Shown piece after piece: positions 47,743 to 57,608 of a DNA stretch of 64,000 nucleotides. Origin of the DNA: Maribacter aquivivus. Lineage in GTDB: Bacteria > Bacteroidota > Bacteroidia > Flavobacteriales > Flavobacteriaceae. A program made the translations under genes and the position numbers. The stretch spans positions 1,097,317-1,161,316 of the forward strand of contig NZ_FQZX01000002.1 in the NCBI RefSeq assembly GCF_900142175.1, given 5' to 3'. The notes under the pieces are model-generated. The model did not search any database, had not been told where the DNA came from, and was given only the letters and a program-made list of their open reading frames with translations. Position 1 is the first letter of the stretch; each line of letters starts with the position of its first letter.

Positions 47743-48753
47743 TTACCATCTAATGATGACACTGCCCCAGGTAAAACCACTACCAAATGCAGCTAAAACT
47801 ACTAAGTCTCCACTTTTCACCTTACCTTCTTCCCATGCCTCTGTAAGTGCTATTGGAATAGATGCGGCTGTAGTGTTACCATATTTCATAATATTATTGA
47901 AAACCTGGTCATCACTAAGTTGAAATTTCTTTTGAATAAATTGAGATATTCTCAAGTTCGCTTGATGCGGAACCAATAAATCAATATCAGTGGCATTCAA
48001 TTTATTTTTCTCCAAACCTTCTACAATAACCTCACTGAAACGAACAACTGCATTTTTAAATACAAATTGACCATTCATGTGCGGATAGTAAGATTCGTCA
48101 TTAGGATCGTTATCTTCAATGATATCTGTAACCCATCTATTACCCATACCAGGTGCAATCAAAGAAAGTTCTTCTGCATGCTGACCTTCTGAATGTAAAT
48201 GTGTAGATAAGATTCCTATTGTAGTATCTTCTTCTCTAGTTAATACTGCCGCACCGGCACCATCACCAAATATTACAGAAACTCCCCTTCCCCTTGTGGT
48301 CATATCTAACCCATGAGAATGAAGCTCTGATCCTATAACAAGTACATTTTTATACATACCCGTTTTTATATACTGATCTGCAATAGAAATGGCATATACA
48401 AAACCAGAACATTGATTACGTACATCTAACGCACCAACAGTTTTAATACCTAAATCTCTCTGAACCAATACACCAGGACCAGGGAAATAATAATCAGGAC
48501 TCAAAGTAGCAAAAACGATAAAATCGATATCGTCTTTATCAATACCCGCTCTTTCAATTGCAATTTTTGCAGCTTTTACACCCATAGTTGTGGTGGTGTC
48601 TCCATCACCGTTAACTACATGTCTTCTTTCTTTTATGCCGGTACGTTCTTGGATCCAAGCATCATTTGTTTCCATCACCTTAGACAAATCATCATTTGTC
48701 ACTACGTTATCAGGTACATAATGACCTAAGCCAATTATTTTTGAATTATACAT
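47743..48753 (-). CDS. fabH: 3-oxoacyl-ACP synthase III (FabH)
   Basis: FabH starts fatty-acid synthesis by condensing acyl-CoA with malonyl-ACP. The 336-residue thiolase-fold protein has the complete Cys-His-Asn triad: Cys115 (VRNQCSGF), His263 (PHQANLR) and Asn293 (KYGNTTAASI). The GLG-type substrate region and the C-terminal AFGSGFTWGS are also present. In Bacteroidota FabH often prefers branched starters, a common source of iso-fatty acids, but this is inference. It is not beside rpmF/plsX here, so it may be one of several paralogues. Confidence 0.94.
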   Translation of the reverse strand: MYNSKIIGLGHYVPDNVVTNDDLSKVMETNDAWIQERTGIKERRHVVNGDGDTTTTMGVKAAKIAIERAGIDKDDIDFIVFATLSPDYYFPGPGVLVQRDLGIKTVGALDVRNQCSGFVYAISIADQYIKTGMYKNVLVIGSELHSHGLDMTTRGRGVSVIFGDGAGAAVLTREEDTTIGILSTHLHSEGQHAEELSLIAPGMGNRWVTDIIEDNDPNDESYYPHMNGQFVFKNAVVRFSEVIVEGLEKNKLNATDIDLLVPHQANLRISQFIQKKFQLSDDQVFNNIMKYGNTTAASIPIALTEAWEEGKVKSGDLVVLAAFGSGFTWGSVIIRW

Positions 48754-48868
48754 AGTAATATTTTAATCCTGATAAAGCTCAGGTAGAATTAGTGTTGCAA
48801 TATAAACAACTATTAAGAATTCTATTTGAAAATATAACAATCATCTTTTTTTAAGAATGAGTGTATAA

Positions 48869-50182
48869 TTAGTTTTTCAAATATTTCTTGTAATCGTTTA
48901 CTTTAATATTTGCCTTTAAATCATGAAGAAGATTGTAAAGACCAAAAAAGGTACGGTTCATATACAAAAAGTGCTTTGAACCTCTATTACCGTTCATTTT
49001 TCTTATTTGCTTATCTGAAGAAAATTGTTCTCCTAACGCCGCAATTTTACTCCAAAACACCTCATCGCCAAAATCAAAATCTTCATTGTGAAATGGTGAT
49101 GTAAATAAACTTAACAATTGATGAAATATCGATTTGAAAAATAATATTTCTTCTGGTGTATCTGTAGTCATCAGTATTTCAAGCTCATATAGCTTTTCTG
49201 TAAACTTCTCATCATCTGAAATCACCTCTGGTCTTGCCAATTCAAAATACGGGACATAAAAGGAATCTGGCACCTCTTTAATACATCCAAAGTCAATAGC
49301 AATAAGCTCTTCATTACCATTCACCAAGAAATTACCAGGGTGTGGATCGGCATGAACTTTTCTCAACCCATGAATTTGAAACATATAGAAATCCCATAAT
49401 GCTTGACCCAATTTATCTCCGGTAGCTTGAGAAAAACCAGTTTTTGTAAATTCGCTTAAATGCTTACCCGTCATCCAGTCCATCGTAATAATACGCGCAC
49501 TTGATAGCTCTGTGTAATACGTTGGAAAATTGATATTCGGTATTACCGCACATGCTTCTGTAATCTCTTTACTTTGCGCTACTTCTAATATATAATCTGT
49601 CTCTTCAATTAATTTATTTTCAACTTCCTTGAAATATTTATCTGAATCTTTTCCTTTAAGATTGAACATACGAATTGCAATAGGCTTCACAATTGCCAAA
49701 TCGCTACTTATACTTTGCGCTACACCTGGGTACTGAATTTTTACCGCTAAGTTTTTACCATCTTTAGTAGCTTTATGCACTTGCCCAATACTAGCTGCGT
49801 TTATAGAATCTTTATCAAAAGTGTCAAAAACCTCTTCTGGATACTTATCTAAATATTTTTTAAATGTTTTTCTAACCAGCGGCGCAGATAATGGGGGAAC
49901 CGAAAATTGAGATAATGAAAACTTCTCTACATAGGCATTAGGCAGTAGATTCTTTTCCATACTTAACATCTGGGCAACTTTAAGAGCACTACCCTTCAAA
50001 GATTTTAATCCGTCATATATATCTGCAGCATTATCTTCGTTCAACTCATCTTTTGTAGTGTCTGGATTGATAATTTTTTTACCCAAATACTTGGCATAAT
50101 TACCACCAATTTTAGCTCCGGTTTTCACAAGCTTGCTTGCACGCTCTATTTTTCCGGTAGGTATCTTATCAAGTGTTTTCAA
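48869..50182 (-). CDS. ABC1/UbiB atypical kinase
   Basis: The 437-residue protein has the ABC1 (AarF/UbiB/COQ8) kinase-like fold: the KxGQ-type region reads LKVAQMLSME, then AASIGQVHKA, VKIQYPGV with the nucleotide-binding Lys, VHADPHPGNFLV, and AIDFGCIKEVPD in place of DFG. COQ8-type proteins support isoprenoid quinone synthesis through ATPase activity at the membrane. It lies 15 bases after the TetR-like gene, so the two form an operon and the regulator may respond to a lipid-related signal. Confidence 0.93.
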   Translation of the reverse strand: MKTLDKIPTGKIERASKLVKTGAKIGGNYAKYLGKKIINPDTTKDELNEDNAADIYDGLKSLKGSALKVAQMLSMEKNLLPNAYVEKFSLSQFSVPPLSAPLVRKTFKKYLDKYPEEVFDTFDKDSINAASIGQVHKATKDGKNLAVKIQYPGVAQSISSDLAIVKPIAIRMFNLKGKDSDKYFKEVENKLIEETDYILEVAQSKEITEACAVIPNINFPTYYTELSSARIITMDWMTGKHLSEFTKTGFSQATGDKLGQALWDFYMFQIHGLRKVHADPHPGNFLVNGNEELIAIDFGCIKEVPDSFYVPYFELARPEVISDDEKFTEKLYELEILMTTDTPEEILFFKSIFHQLLSLFTSPFHNEDFDFGDEVFWSKIAALGEQFSSDKQIRKMNGNRGSKHFLYMNRTFFGLYNLLHDLKANIKVNDYKKYLKN

Positions 50183-50197
50183 ATCGTAGGGGTTAGA

Positions 50198-50851
50198 TTA
50201 AGCAAAGGTTTCTTTGTACAGAAATTTCCCAAAGTCTAGAATATTCTCTAGAGGAGTGTTATCAAATACATCGAAAATGGTATTAACAGATTTTTCAATT
50301 GCAACATCTGTTTTTTCAAATGCCGCAGAATCATCAGATTTCCAAAAATTCATTAAAAACATAGTCTGTAACCATGCTCCTTCTGAAAACAATTGCGGAT
50401 TGTGTTTCGTAATTTTTGAACTCTTATTCGCATTACCATCTGCAATCAAGCCTTTAGAAAACTCTTTTATATTTTTTCTAAGTCCTTTTAATTGTTCCAA
50501 ATTTTTAAACGGACCAGAAGAGCTATCCATTATAAATAAAACATAGCTTCTATTCAATGTCAATACTTCAAAGAAAGTATAGAAAAACGTAAGCATCTTA
50601 TCTCTATTCGTAAACTCTTGATACTCCTTATTTTTCTCTATTACACTAACTGTATTTGTATAAAAAGTATCCCAAATGCCTTTCTTGATAGCATCTATAG
50701 ATCCAAAATGGAGATAAAAATCTGATTCTTCAATAGCATTTACTTTACAAAACTTATAAACCGTTTTAGGTACTTGTTCGTTTTCTAAAACGTAGTCCAT
50801 AAACATTGTAATAATCGTCTCTTTCGTTACTTTTTTAGCTTTTGTGGCCAT
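50198..50851 (-). CDS. TetR-like transcriptional regulator
   Basis: The 217-residue protein has an N-terminal helix-turn-helix region of TetR type (VTKETIITMFMDYVLEN ... TVYKFCKVNAIEESDFYLHFGSIDAIKKGI, residues 8-58). An all-helical ligand domain follows. The HTH is less canonical than in classical TetR proteins, so DNA binding is inferred from the fold pattern. It is co-transcribed with the ABC1 kinase. Confidence 0.8.
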   Translation of the reverse strand: MATKAKKVTKETIITMFMDYVLENEQVPKTVYKFCKVNAIEESDFYLHFGSIDAIKKGIWDTFYTNTVSVIEKNKEYQEFTNRDKMLTFFYTFFEVLTLNRSYVLFIMDSSSGPFKNLEQLKGLRKNIKEFSKGLIADGNANKSSKITKHNPQLFSEGAWLQTMFLMNFWKSDDSAAFEKTDVAIEKSVNTIFDVFDNTPLENILDFGKFLYKETFA

Positions 50852-50929
50852 ATCGAATTATTTTTATATAAGGTACGATGCAGATTTCATAGTTAGCCGT
50901 TTTCATAGAACATTAGCTTTTATTTAGCA

Positions 50930-50959
50930 AAAACGTGCTATTTAAAAATAGCACGTTTT
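50930..50959. terminator. Terminator-like hairpin between divergent genes
   Basis: AAAACGTGCTATT (50930-50942) pairs with 50947-50959, with T runs at both ends. It lies about 80 bases before the TetR-like start, where no gene needs a terminator. Confidence 0.7.
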
Positions 50960-51116
50960 CAAAACAACCTAACCAATAAATAATCAACATGTGATTATGC
51001 TTAAAATTCTTTCTCATAGCACTTTTTCATAATCACACTACAAATATACATTATGTTTAACTTTTTTCAATATTTCATAAACAAAAATATTTGTTAAACT
51101 TTTAAAGGCAGTAAAC

Positions 51117-51144
51117 TGTCAGTTTGTCACAATAAGCTATTGTG
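51117..51144. promoter_or_regulatory. Candidate htpG regulatory palindrome
   Basis: TGTCA repeated eight bases apart is followed by the palindrome CACAATA-AGC-TATTGTG at 51128-51144, ending 77 bases before htpG. The shape suits a dimeric regulator. Confidence 0.45.
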
Positions 51145-51221
51145 GTATTTTTTTTGACCAATAGCAACGAACAATCATTATTAATAATGGCCGCACTAAC
51201 TGTGGCATAAAAAATATAAAA

Positions 51222-53111
51222 ATGGCAACAGGTAAAATTAATGTGTCCGTAGACAACATTTTTCCACTGATCAAGAAGTTCTTGTACAGTGATCATGAAA
51301 TTTTTCTAAGAGAGTTAATTTCAAATGCAACCGATGCAACCTTAAAAATGAAGCACTTGACCACTATTGGCGAGGCTAAGGTTGAATATGGCAACCCTAT
51401 TATAGAGGTTAAAGTTGATAAAGAAGGAAAGAAACTGCATATCATTGACCAAGGTCTTGGTATGACAGAAGAAGAAGTTAAGAAGTATATTAACGAAGTG
51501 GCATTTTCTGGCGCTGAAGAGTTTTTGAATAAATATGAAGACTCTGCTAAAGATTCTGGAATCATTGGGCATTTCGGACTTGGATTTTATTCTGCGTTTA
51601 TGGTTGCCCATAAAGTAGAGATTATCACTAAGAGCTATAAAGACGAGCCTGCTGTACAATGGTCTTGTGACGGTTCACCTGAGTTTATTATGGAACCAGC
51701 TGAAAAAGAAACTCGTGGTACAGAAATCATACTTCATATTGCAGATGATTCTACAGAGTTCTTAGAAGATGGTAAAATAAACGAGCTTTTAAGCAAGTAT
51801 AACAAGTTCATGCCTATTCCAATTAAGTTTGGAATGAAGACTGAAACCTTACCAAAACCTGAAGGGGCAAAAGAAGAAGATCCTACACCTACGAAAGAGG
51901 TTGATAATATCATTAATAACCCAAACCCTGCGTGGACAAAACAACCAACGGATTTAAAGCCAGAAGACTATAAGAGTTTTTACAGAGAGCTTTACCCAAT
52001 GCAGTTTGAAGAGCCTTTATTCCATATTCATTTAAATGTGGATTATCCTTTTAACCTTACAGGTATTCTATATTTTCCAAAACTTTCTAACGATTTAAAT
52101 CAGCAGAAAGATAAAATTCAATTATACCAAAATCAGGTATTCGTAACTGACAATGTTGAAGGTATTGTACCAGAATTTTTAACCATGTTACGTGGTGTTA
52201 TTGATTCTCCAGATATTCCTTTGAATGTATCTCGTTCATATCTACAGGCTGATGGTGCTGTGAAAAAAATATCTTCTTATATCACTAGAAAGGTTGCCGA
52301 TAAAATGAACTCGTTGTTCAAAAATGATCGTGCAGAGTTTGAAGCGAAGTGGAACGATATTAAAATCGTTATTGAATACGGAATGCTTTCTGAAGATAAA
52401 TTCTTTGACAAAGCAGATAAGTTTGCCCTTTACCCAACAGTAGATGGTTCTTACTTTACATTTGAAGAGTTACAAGAGAAAATAAAAGATACACAAACAG
52501 ATAAAGACGGAAAAACAGTTATTCTTTACGCATCTGATAAAGAAGCGCAACACAGTTACATTGAAACTGCCAAGGCTAAAGGTTATGAAGTACTGTTATT
52601 AGATTCTCCTATTATTGGTCACTTAATGCAAAAGCTAGAAAGTTCTAAAGAGAATATTTCTTTTGCTCGTGTAGATGCTGATCATATTGACAAATTAATT
52701 CAGAAAGAAGAAACTCAAATCTCTAAATTATCTGATGAAGAAAAAGAGACTTTGAAGAAAGAATTGGAAGAAGCAATTACAGATAAGAGCTTTACCGTTC
52801 AATTAGAAGCTATGGATAGTGATTCTTCTCCGTTCACTATTACAGAGCCTGAGTTTATGCGTCGTATGAAAGAAATGCAGCAAACCGGCGGTGGCGGTGG
52901 TATGTTCGGTATGGGTTCTATGCCAGACATGTATAACCTGATAGTAAACACAAATCACCCATTGGTTAGCGAGTTTTTAAATACAAAGACAGCGAAGAAA
53001 AAAGAGCGATTGATCAATCAATCATTAGACTTGGCAAAGTTATCTAAAGGCTTACTTAAAGGTAAAGCTTTAACTGAGTTTATTAAACGTAGTTATGAGA
53101 TGGTGAAGTAA
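51222..53111 (+). CDS. htpG: Chaperone HtpG (Hsp90)
   Basis: The bacterial Hsp90 folds client proteins in the cytoplasm with ATP. The 629-residue product has the GHKL ATPase domain: EIFLRELISNATDATLK, IIDQGLGMT, GHFGLGFYSAF and GTEIILHI. The middle domain has LNVSRSYLQ, whose arginine contacts ATP, and the C-terminal dimerisation domain follows. The C-terminus lacks the eukaryotic MEEVD. A Gly/Met-rich insert lies near residue 555 (QQTGGGGGMFGMGSMPDM). It stands alone, with palindromes upstream and a terminator downstream. Confidence 0.97.
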   Translation: MATGKINVSVDNIFPLIKKFLYSDHEIFLRELISNATDATLKMKHLTTIGEAKVEYGNPIIEVKVDKEGKKLHIIDQGLGMTEEEVKKYINEVAFSGAEEFLNKYEDSAKDSGIIGHFGLGFYSAFMVAHKVEIITKSYKDEPAVQWSCDGSPEFIMEPAEKETRGTEIILHIADDSTEFLEDGKINELLSKYNKFMPIPIKFGMKTETLPKPEGAKEEDPTPTKEVDNIINNPNPAWTKQPTDLKPEDYKSFYRELYPMQFEEPLFHIHLNVDYPFNLTGILYFPKLSNDLNQQKDKIQLYQNQVFVTDNVEGIVPEFLTMLRGVIDSPDIPLNVSRSYLQADGAVKKISSYITRKVADKMNSLFKNDRAEFEAKWNDIKIVIEYGMLSEDKFFDKADKFALYPTVDGSYFTFEELQEKIKDTQTDKDGKTVILYASDKEAQHSYIETAKAKGYEVLLLDSPIIGHLMQKLESSKENISFARVDADHIDKLIQKEETQISKLSDEEKETLKKELEEAITDKSFTVQLEAMDSDSSPFTITEPEFMRRMKEMQQTGGGGGMFGMGSMPDMYNLIVNTNHPLVSEFLNTKTAKKKERLINQSLDLAKLSKGLLKGKALTEFIKRSYEMVK

Positions 53112-53132
53112 ATTCCATTTCTTATAATTTTG

Positions 53133-53168
53133 AAAAAGCCACTACAAAAAATGTAGTGGCTTTTTTGT
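53133..53168 (+). terminator. Terminator of htpG
   Basis: AAAAAGCCACTACA pairs with TGTAGTGGCTTTTT around a 5-base loop, with six T, just after the htpG stop. Confidence 0.92.
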
Positions 53169-53206
53169 TAAATGTTGTTATCTTTCAGCAAAGAAACTTA
53201 GATTAA

Positions 53207-54616
53207 ATGAGCACTAACTACCGCAGCGTCAATTTCAAAAAGCTACTTGATAAGTTACAACAAGAAAGTTGGCAATTAGAATTAATTATCTCTGGTTTTG
53301 CTATTTATGGTTTATTTGCTGCAAATGAACCTTTAGAATTAAAAGCTGCAGCAAGTTCTGTTACAGAATCGGATCAATTTGGAATACTATGGGCTGTTAT
53401 TCTTATATGCTGTCAAATATTTACTTTTAACTTGGTCGTACATGTCCTATTAAGAGGACTATGGATAGGTGCCATAGGCTTAAGATATGTATCTGGTGAT
53501 ATTAATTATAAAACTCTTAATTATTCAGAAAAATTTACATCCTATTTAAAAAGAAAGGTTGGGTCTTTTGATCAATATATTGCCAACCTCGAAACCTATT
53601 GTAGTATCATTTTCGCAGCTTCATTTTTAATGATTTTCTATGTTATCGGATTCTTTACCGTAACATTTAGTTTCGTTTTAATTACTCAAAGTTTCGAACT
53701 TCTTACTTTTCTTCCAAAATGGGCGATACGAACCATAATTATAGCAGTAGTAATACCTTTTGTCCTTTCATCGATAGTAGTTTTTATTGACTTTTTAGGT
53801 CAAGGATTTTTGAAAAAGAAAAAATGGACATCAACAATATATTTTCCAATATATTGGGTATTCAGCAAACTAACGCTATCCTTTCTATATCGGCCTTTAG
53901 CATATAATTTTTTAGATAACAAATTAGGAAAACGCTTAAGTATTATAATACTACCTGTATATCTTATAATTGTTACTGTTTCTTCGTTACAATATCGAAA
54001 TTCGAATTATGTGAATTCTACAAATGATTCTTCTGAATTTCAGATATTAAGTGAGCACTATGATAATTTATCAATCGAAGAAGGGAAATTTATTAACACA
54101 GCCTCAATACCTTCAAAAATTATTGAAACTAAATACCTACCTGTTTTCTTAATATATAATGAAGAAATAGAAGATTTTATATTTGATAAAAACAACATCC
54201 TAAAACCTGAAGAAGACAAAAGAGGTTTTCAATCTTCATTAACTATAGAATTTAAAAGAGGATTGAATGATGCTGCTGGAATAAAAGATTCATTAAATTT
54301 AAAAGAATATCTTAAAACAGTAAATGAAATTTACACTATTAAAATAGATTCAAACCAATACCAAAGTGATTTTATAATAAGCTCAAATACTAAAAAAAGA
54401 TTAGGCTTTGAAACCTATTTAAATATTAAAAAGTTAGATGAGGGAAAACACATTTTAACCATAACAGGTCCTATTAAAGAGAATCCAATGATCCCAAAAT
54501 CTAAGACCGTTGAGAAAATTTTAGCAACCATCCCTTTTTGGTACTTCCCAGAAAACAGAATCCCATCAATTAACCAACATAACGGTGAATTACAAGACAC
54601 CGTGACAACCAACTAA
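53207..54616 (+). CDS. Unrecognised membrane protein with periplasmic C-terminal domain
   Basis: The 469-residue protein has an amphipathic N-terminus (residues 1-24) and then about six hydrophobic helices up to about residue 265 (for example WAVILICCQIFTFNLVVHVLL and IIFAASFLMIFYVIGFFTV). A hydrophilic region of about 200 residues, beta-rich in appearance, lies beyond it and probably faces the periplasm. I recognise no family and see no catalytic motif. It lies between htpG and the MOSC gene and has a weak TATCTTTC sequence at 53179-53186 as a possible -7 box. Confidence 0.8.
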   Translation: MSTNYRSVNFKKLLDKLQQESWQLELIISGFAIYGLFAANEPLELKAAASSVTESDQFGILWAVILICCQIFTFNLVVHVLLRGLWIGAIGLRYVSGDINYKTLNYSEKFTSYLKRKVGSFDQYIANLETYCSIIFAASFLMIFYVIGFFTVTFSFVLITQSFELLTFLPKWAIRTIIIAVVIPFVLSSIVVFIDFLGQGFLKKKKWTSTIYFPIYWVFSKLTLSFLYRPLAYNFLDNKLGKRLSIIILPVYLIIVTVSSLQYRNSNYVNSTNDSSEFQILSEHYDNLSIEEGKFINTASIPSKIIETKYLPVFLIYNEEIEDFIFDKNNILKPEEDKRGFQSSLTIEFKRGLNDAAGIKDSLNLKEYLKTVNEIYTIKIDSNQYQSDFIISSNTKKRLGFETYLNIKKLDEGKHILTITGPIKENPMIPKSKTVEKILATIPFWYFPENRIPSINQHNGELQDTVTTN

Positions 54617-54778
54617 GACAAATACGCAAACTACTGAATTTAGAAATAAGCAAAAACAGACGAATAAATCATAGTTTACTAATAAATACACTACGTTTTC
54701 AACCGATTTAACAATAGTTTGGTCAACTTTAGTAAGACCCATTACTATAATTACTAGTGCTTTTTTTATCTTCACCAT

Positions 54779-55414
54779 ATGAAGGTGATTTCAACAAACA
54801 TAGGAGGCGCAGTTACTTTTGAATGGAATGGCGCTACAGAGCAAACCGGTATCTTCAAATACCCTACTTCTAAAGGCTTATTTCTTACCAAAAATGATGT
54901 CAAAGATGACACTGTAATAGACCGTGTACACCATGGTGGAACCAACAAAGCGTGTTATCTTTTCTCTGCCGACTACTATAATTATTGGAAAAACCTTTAC
55001 CCAGATTTAGAATGGGATTGGGGCATGTTCGGTGAAAACCTAACTGTTGAAGGGCTTGATGAATCTAAAATACGTGTTGGCGATATTTATAAAATCGGTA
55101 ATGCTCTTGTGCAAGTTTCTCAGCCACGTGAGCCTTGCTATAAACTAGGCATCCGTTTTGGTACACAAAAAATACTTAAAGAATTTATTACCCATAATCA
55201 CCCAGGTACCTACGTGAAAGTTCTTGAAGAAGGTCTTGTATCCGCTGGTGATGAATTTACATTAATAGAACAATCTAAAAATCCATTTACCTCTCAACAA
55301 TTTTATGAATTGATGTTCGCAAAAGAAAAATCTAAAGATTTGCTTGAACTGTTCATGACCAACGAAGCTGTACCGCAATATAAAAAGGACAGGTTCAAGA
55401 AATACCTATCATAA
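54779..55414 (+). CDS. MOSC domain protein
   Basis: The 211-residue protein matches the YiiM-like MOSC family. Visible features are DRVHHGGTNKACYLFSADYY (47-66), WDWGMFGENLTVEGL, the RVGDIYKIG strand and the conserved cysteine in QPREPCYKL that binds the molybdenum cofactor. A helical C-terminal extension (about 150-211) follows. It may take part in detoxifying N-hydroxylated compounds, as YiiM does. It is followed after 17 bases by the DUF885 peptidase gene, probably in one transcript. Confidence 0.92.
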   Translation: MKVISTNIGGAVTFEWNGATEQTGIFKYPTSKGLFLTKNDVKDDTVIDRVHHGGTNKACYLFSADYYNYWKNLYPDLEWDWGMFGENLTVEGLDESKIRVGDIYKIGNALVQVSQPREPCYKLGIRFGTQKILKEFITHNHPGTYVKVLEEGLVSAGDEFTLIEQSKNPFTSQQFYELMFAKEKSKDLLELFMTNEAVPQYKKDRFKKYLS

Positions 55415-55431
55415 TTATAATACTCAATTTA

Positions 55432-57225
55432 ATGAAAAAGCTAATTATACTACTTGCCCTTACTACTGGGCTACATACTCAAGCTCAACTAACGACGAAT
55501 GCAGAGGTCATTACCAACCCCACCATACACAATATTGGCTTCATCACGCTATTGGCACATTATTATGATGACGGATTAAAATTGAATCCGTTAGCAGCAA
55601 CTTTTCAAGGTAACAATAAATACAACGACACCTTGCCAAATTTTCTTTCTGATAGTTACAAGAAAGAACTAATAAATTACTACACCAAGTATTTAGAAAA
55701 AGTAGAAAAATTTGACAATGTGCAACTTTCAGAAAGTGAACTCATGTCTAAAGCTATTTTAAAATGGGAATGTGAGGTTAATTTAGAAGGTCTTGCTTTT
55801 GAGCAGTATACTCCTATAGATCAAATGTGGTCTATGAATTTAATGATGGGGCAATTAGCTGGTGGAACAAGCGCACAACCCTTTAAGACTCCCGAAGATT
55901 ATGTAAACTGGAGCAAGCGTTTAGAAGATTATGAAATTTGGTTACACTCCGCCAAATCTAAAATGCAAGAAGGTATAAAAGTCAAAAATGTACTTCCAAA
56001 ATCTCTTATAAAAAAAGTATTACCTCAACTGGCAAGTGTAGCTAACACGGAACTTGAAGACAACTTATTCTACAGTCCGATTAAAAACTTCCCTGCCGAT
56101 TTTTCTGATTCTGATAAATTAAGGTTGACCAAAGTGTACACTGAAGTCATTACCAATAAAATAATTCCGGCTTATAAAGAACTACATGACTTTATGGCTA
56201 CCGAATATTTAAATGCGGGTAGAGCATCTAGCGGAACACAAGATATACCAGATGGTGATGCTTACTATGCTCACCAAATTAAGTTGTATACTACAACTAA
56301 TATGACGGCTGCAGAGATTCACGAAATAGGATTAAAAGAAGTGGCTAGAATTAGTGCTGAAATGGAAGCTGTTAAAAAACAGGTTGGGTTTAAAGGTGAC
56401 TTAAAAGCATTCTTCACAGAAGTACGTAACAAAAAAGAATTAATGCCTTTTAAAGACCCGCAAGAGGTTATAGATAATTTTAATGCTATCCATAAAAGAA
56501 TGATGCCTAAGGTAAATGCCTTATTTAGCAAACAGCCTAAAACTCCTTTTGAGGTAAGACGTACAGAGGTTTTCAGAGAAGCTTCTGCTAGTGCAGAATA
56601 TAACCCCGGTTCTTTAGATGGTACCAGACCTGGTATTTTTTATGTTCCTATACCAGATGTATTATCATACAACACCTATTCTGATGAAGATTTATTCTTG
56701 CATGAAGCAATTCCTGGTCATCACTTTCAAATTTCACTTACACAAGAAAATGAAAACCTACCACAATTTAGAAAAACTCTTTGGTATAGTGCTTATGGTG
56801 AAGGTTGGGCATTGTACACAGAATCTTTAGGTAAAGAATTAGGTCTTTATACCAATCCATATCAGTATTTTGGAATGCTTGGAGCAGAAATGCACCGTGC
56901 CGTTCGTTTGGTTGTTGATACCGGTTTACATTCTAAAGGCTGGTCTAGAGAGAAAGCAATACAGTATTCTTTAGATAATGAAGCAGAATCTGAAGCTAGC
57001 ATTACTGCAGAAATTGAAAGATATATGGCAAACCCTGGGCAGGCTTTATCCTATAAGATAGGTCAGCTTAAAATTATGGAACTTCGTGCTAAAGCCGAAG
57101 CTAACCTTGGTAAAGATTTTGATATTAAGGTGTTTCACGAAAAAGTACTGGAAGTAGGTTGTGTACCGTTAGCGCTACTTGAAGAAAAAATAATGAATTG
57201 GATTTCAGCGAACACAAAAGCTTAA
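55432..57225 (+). CDS. DUF885 putative metallopeptidase, exported
   Basis: The 597-residue protein has a signal peptide (cleavage near residue 18). The DUF885 fold, an M32/M3-like all-helical metallopeptidase, follows. The HEAIPGHHFQ box at residues 424-433 has His424 and Glu425 and further histidines that could bind zinc, and an SAYGEGWALYTESLGKELG segment supplies the third ligand region. It is predicted to be a periplasmic peptidase. It lies between MOSC and DoxX genes at gaps of 17 and 22 bases. Confidence 0.92.
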   Translation: MKKLIILLALTTGLHTQAQLTTNAEVITNPTIHNIGFITLLAHYYDDGLKLNPLAATFQGNNKYNDTLPNFLSDSYKKELINYYTKYLEKVEKFDNVQLSESELMSKAILKWECEVNLEGLAFEQYTPIDQMWSMNLMMGQLAGGTSAQPFKTPEDYVNWSKRLEDYEIWLHSAKSKMQEGIKVKNVLPKSLIKKVLPQLASVANTELEDNLFYSPIKNFPADFSDSDKLRLTKVYTEVITNKIIPAYKELHDFMATEYLNAGRASSGTQDIPDGDAYYAHQIKLYTTTNMTAAEIHEIGLKEVARISAEMEAVKKQVGFKGDLKAFFTEVRNKKELMPFKDPQEVIDNFNAIHKRMMPKVNALFSKQPKTPFEVRRTEVFREASASAEYNPGSLDGTRPGIFYVPIPDVLSYNTYSDEDLFLHEAIPGHHFQISLTQENENLPQFRKTLWYSAYGEGWALYTESLGKELGLYTNPYQYFGMLGAEMHRAVRLVVDTGLHSKGWSREKAIQYSLDNEAESEASITAEIERYMANPGQALSYKIGQLKIMELRAKAEANLGKDFDIKVFHEKVLEVGCVPLALLEEKIMNWISANTKA

Positions 57226-57247
57226 ACCTAAAACCTTAAAATTTTGT

Positions 57248-57607
57248 ATGACTTATCCGTGGCACTTATTTTTAATGGGCGCAATCTACATTATTGCGGG
57301 TATTATGCATTTTATAAAACCTAAGGTATATCTTAGAATTATGCCTCGCTACCTTCCTTTTCACAAACCTTTGGTTTTACTAAGTGGTGTGGCTGAGATT
57401 TTATTAGGTATTGGTCTGTTTTTTAAAGAAACAAAAAACCTTTCCATTTATGGTATTATAGCAATGCTTGCTGTATTCTTATTAGTTCACTTTTATATGT
57501 TGTCAAGTAACAAAGCAAGTACCGGTTTTCCTAAATGGCTACTTTTATTAAGATTGCCAATACAGTTTGCATTAATGTATTGGGCTTTTATCTACTTAAA
57601 AGTATAG
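57248..57607 (+). CDS. DoxX-like small membrane protein
   Basis: The 119-residue protein has four predicted membrane helices in the DoxX-like order, including GAIYIIAGIMHFIKPKVYLRIMP at 11-33 and VLLSGVAEILLGIGLFF. DoxX-like proteins occur in thiosulfate:quinone oxidoreductases and in other redox roles; here the function is not known. It is last in the MOSC - DUF885 - DoxX cluster. Confidence 0.88.
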   Translation: MTYPWHLFLMGAIYIIAGIMHFIKPKVYLRIMPRYLPFHKPLVLLSGVAEILLGIGLFFKETKNLSIYGIIAMLAVFLLVHFYMLSSNKASTGFPKWLLLLRLPIQFALMYWAFIYLKV

Positions 57608-57608
57608 C

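Larger units (their letters stand above)
50852..51221. other. Divergent intergenic region TetR-like / htpG with several palindromes
   Basis: These 370 bases hold a terminator-like hairpin (50930-50959) and an inverted repeat TGTGATTATG/CATAATCACA (50990-50999 and 51028-51037). A TGTCA-gtt-TGTCA direct repeat lies near 51117, followed by the 17-base palindrome CACAATAAGCTATTGTG (51128-51144). No convincing gene is present. Confidence 0.6.

Noticed and set aside
51102..51296. 64-codon minus-strand frame across the htpG start
   Set aside because: It overlaps the htpG 5' end and shows no signs of being coding.
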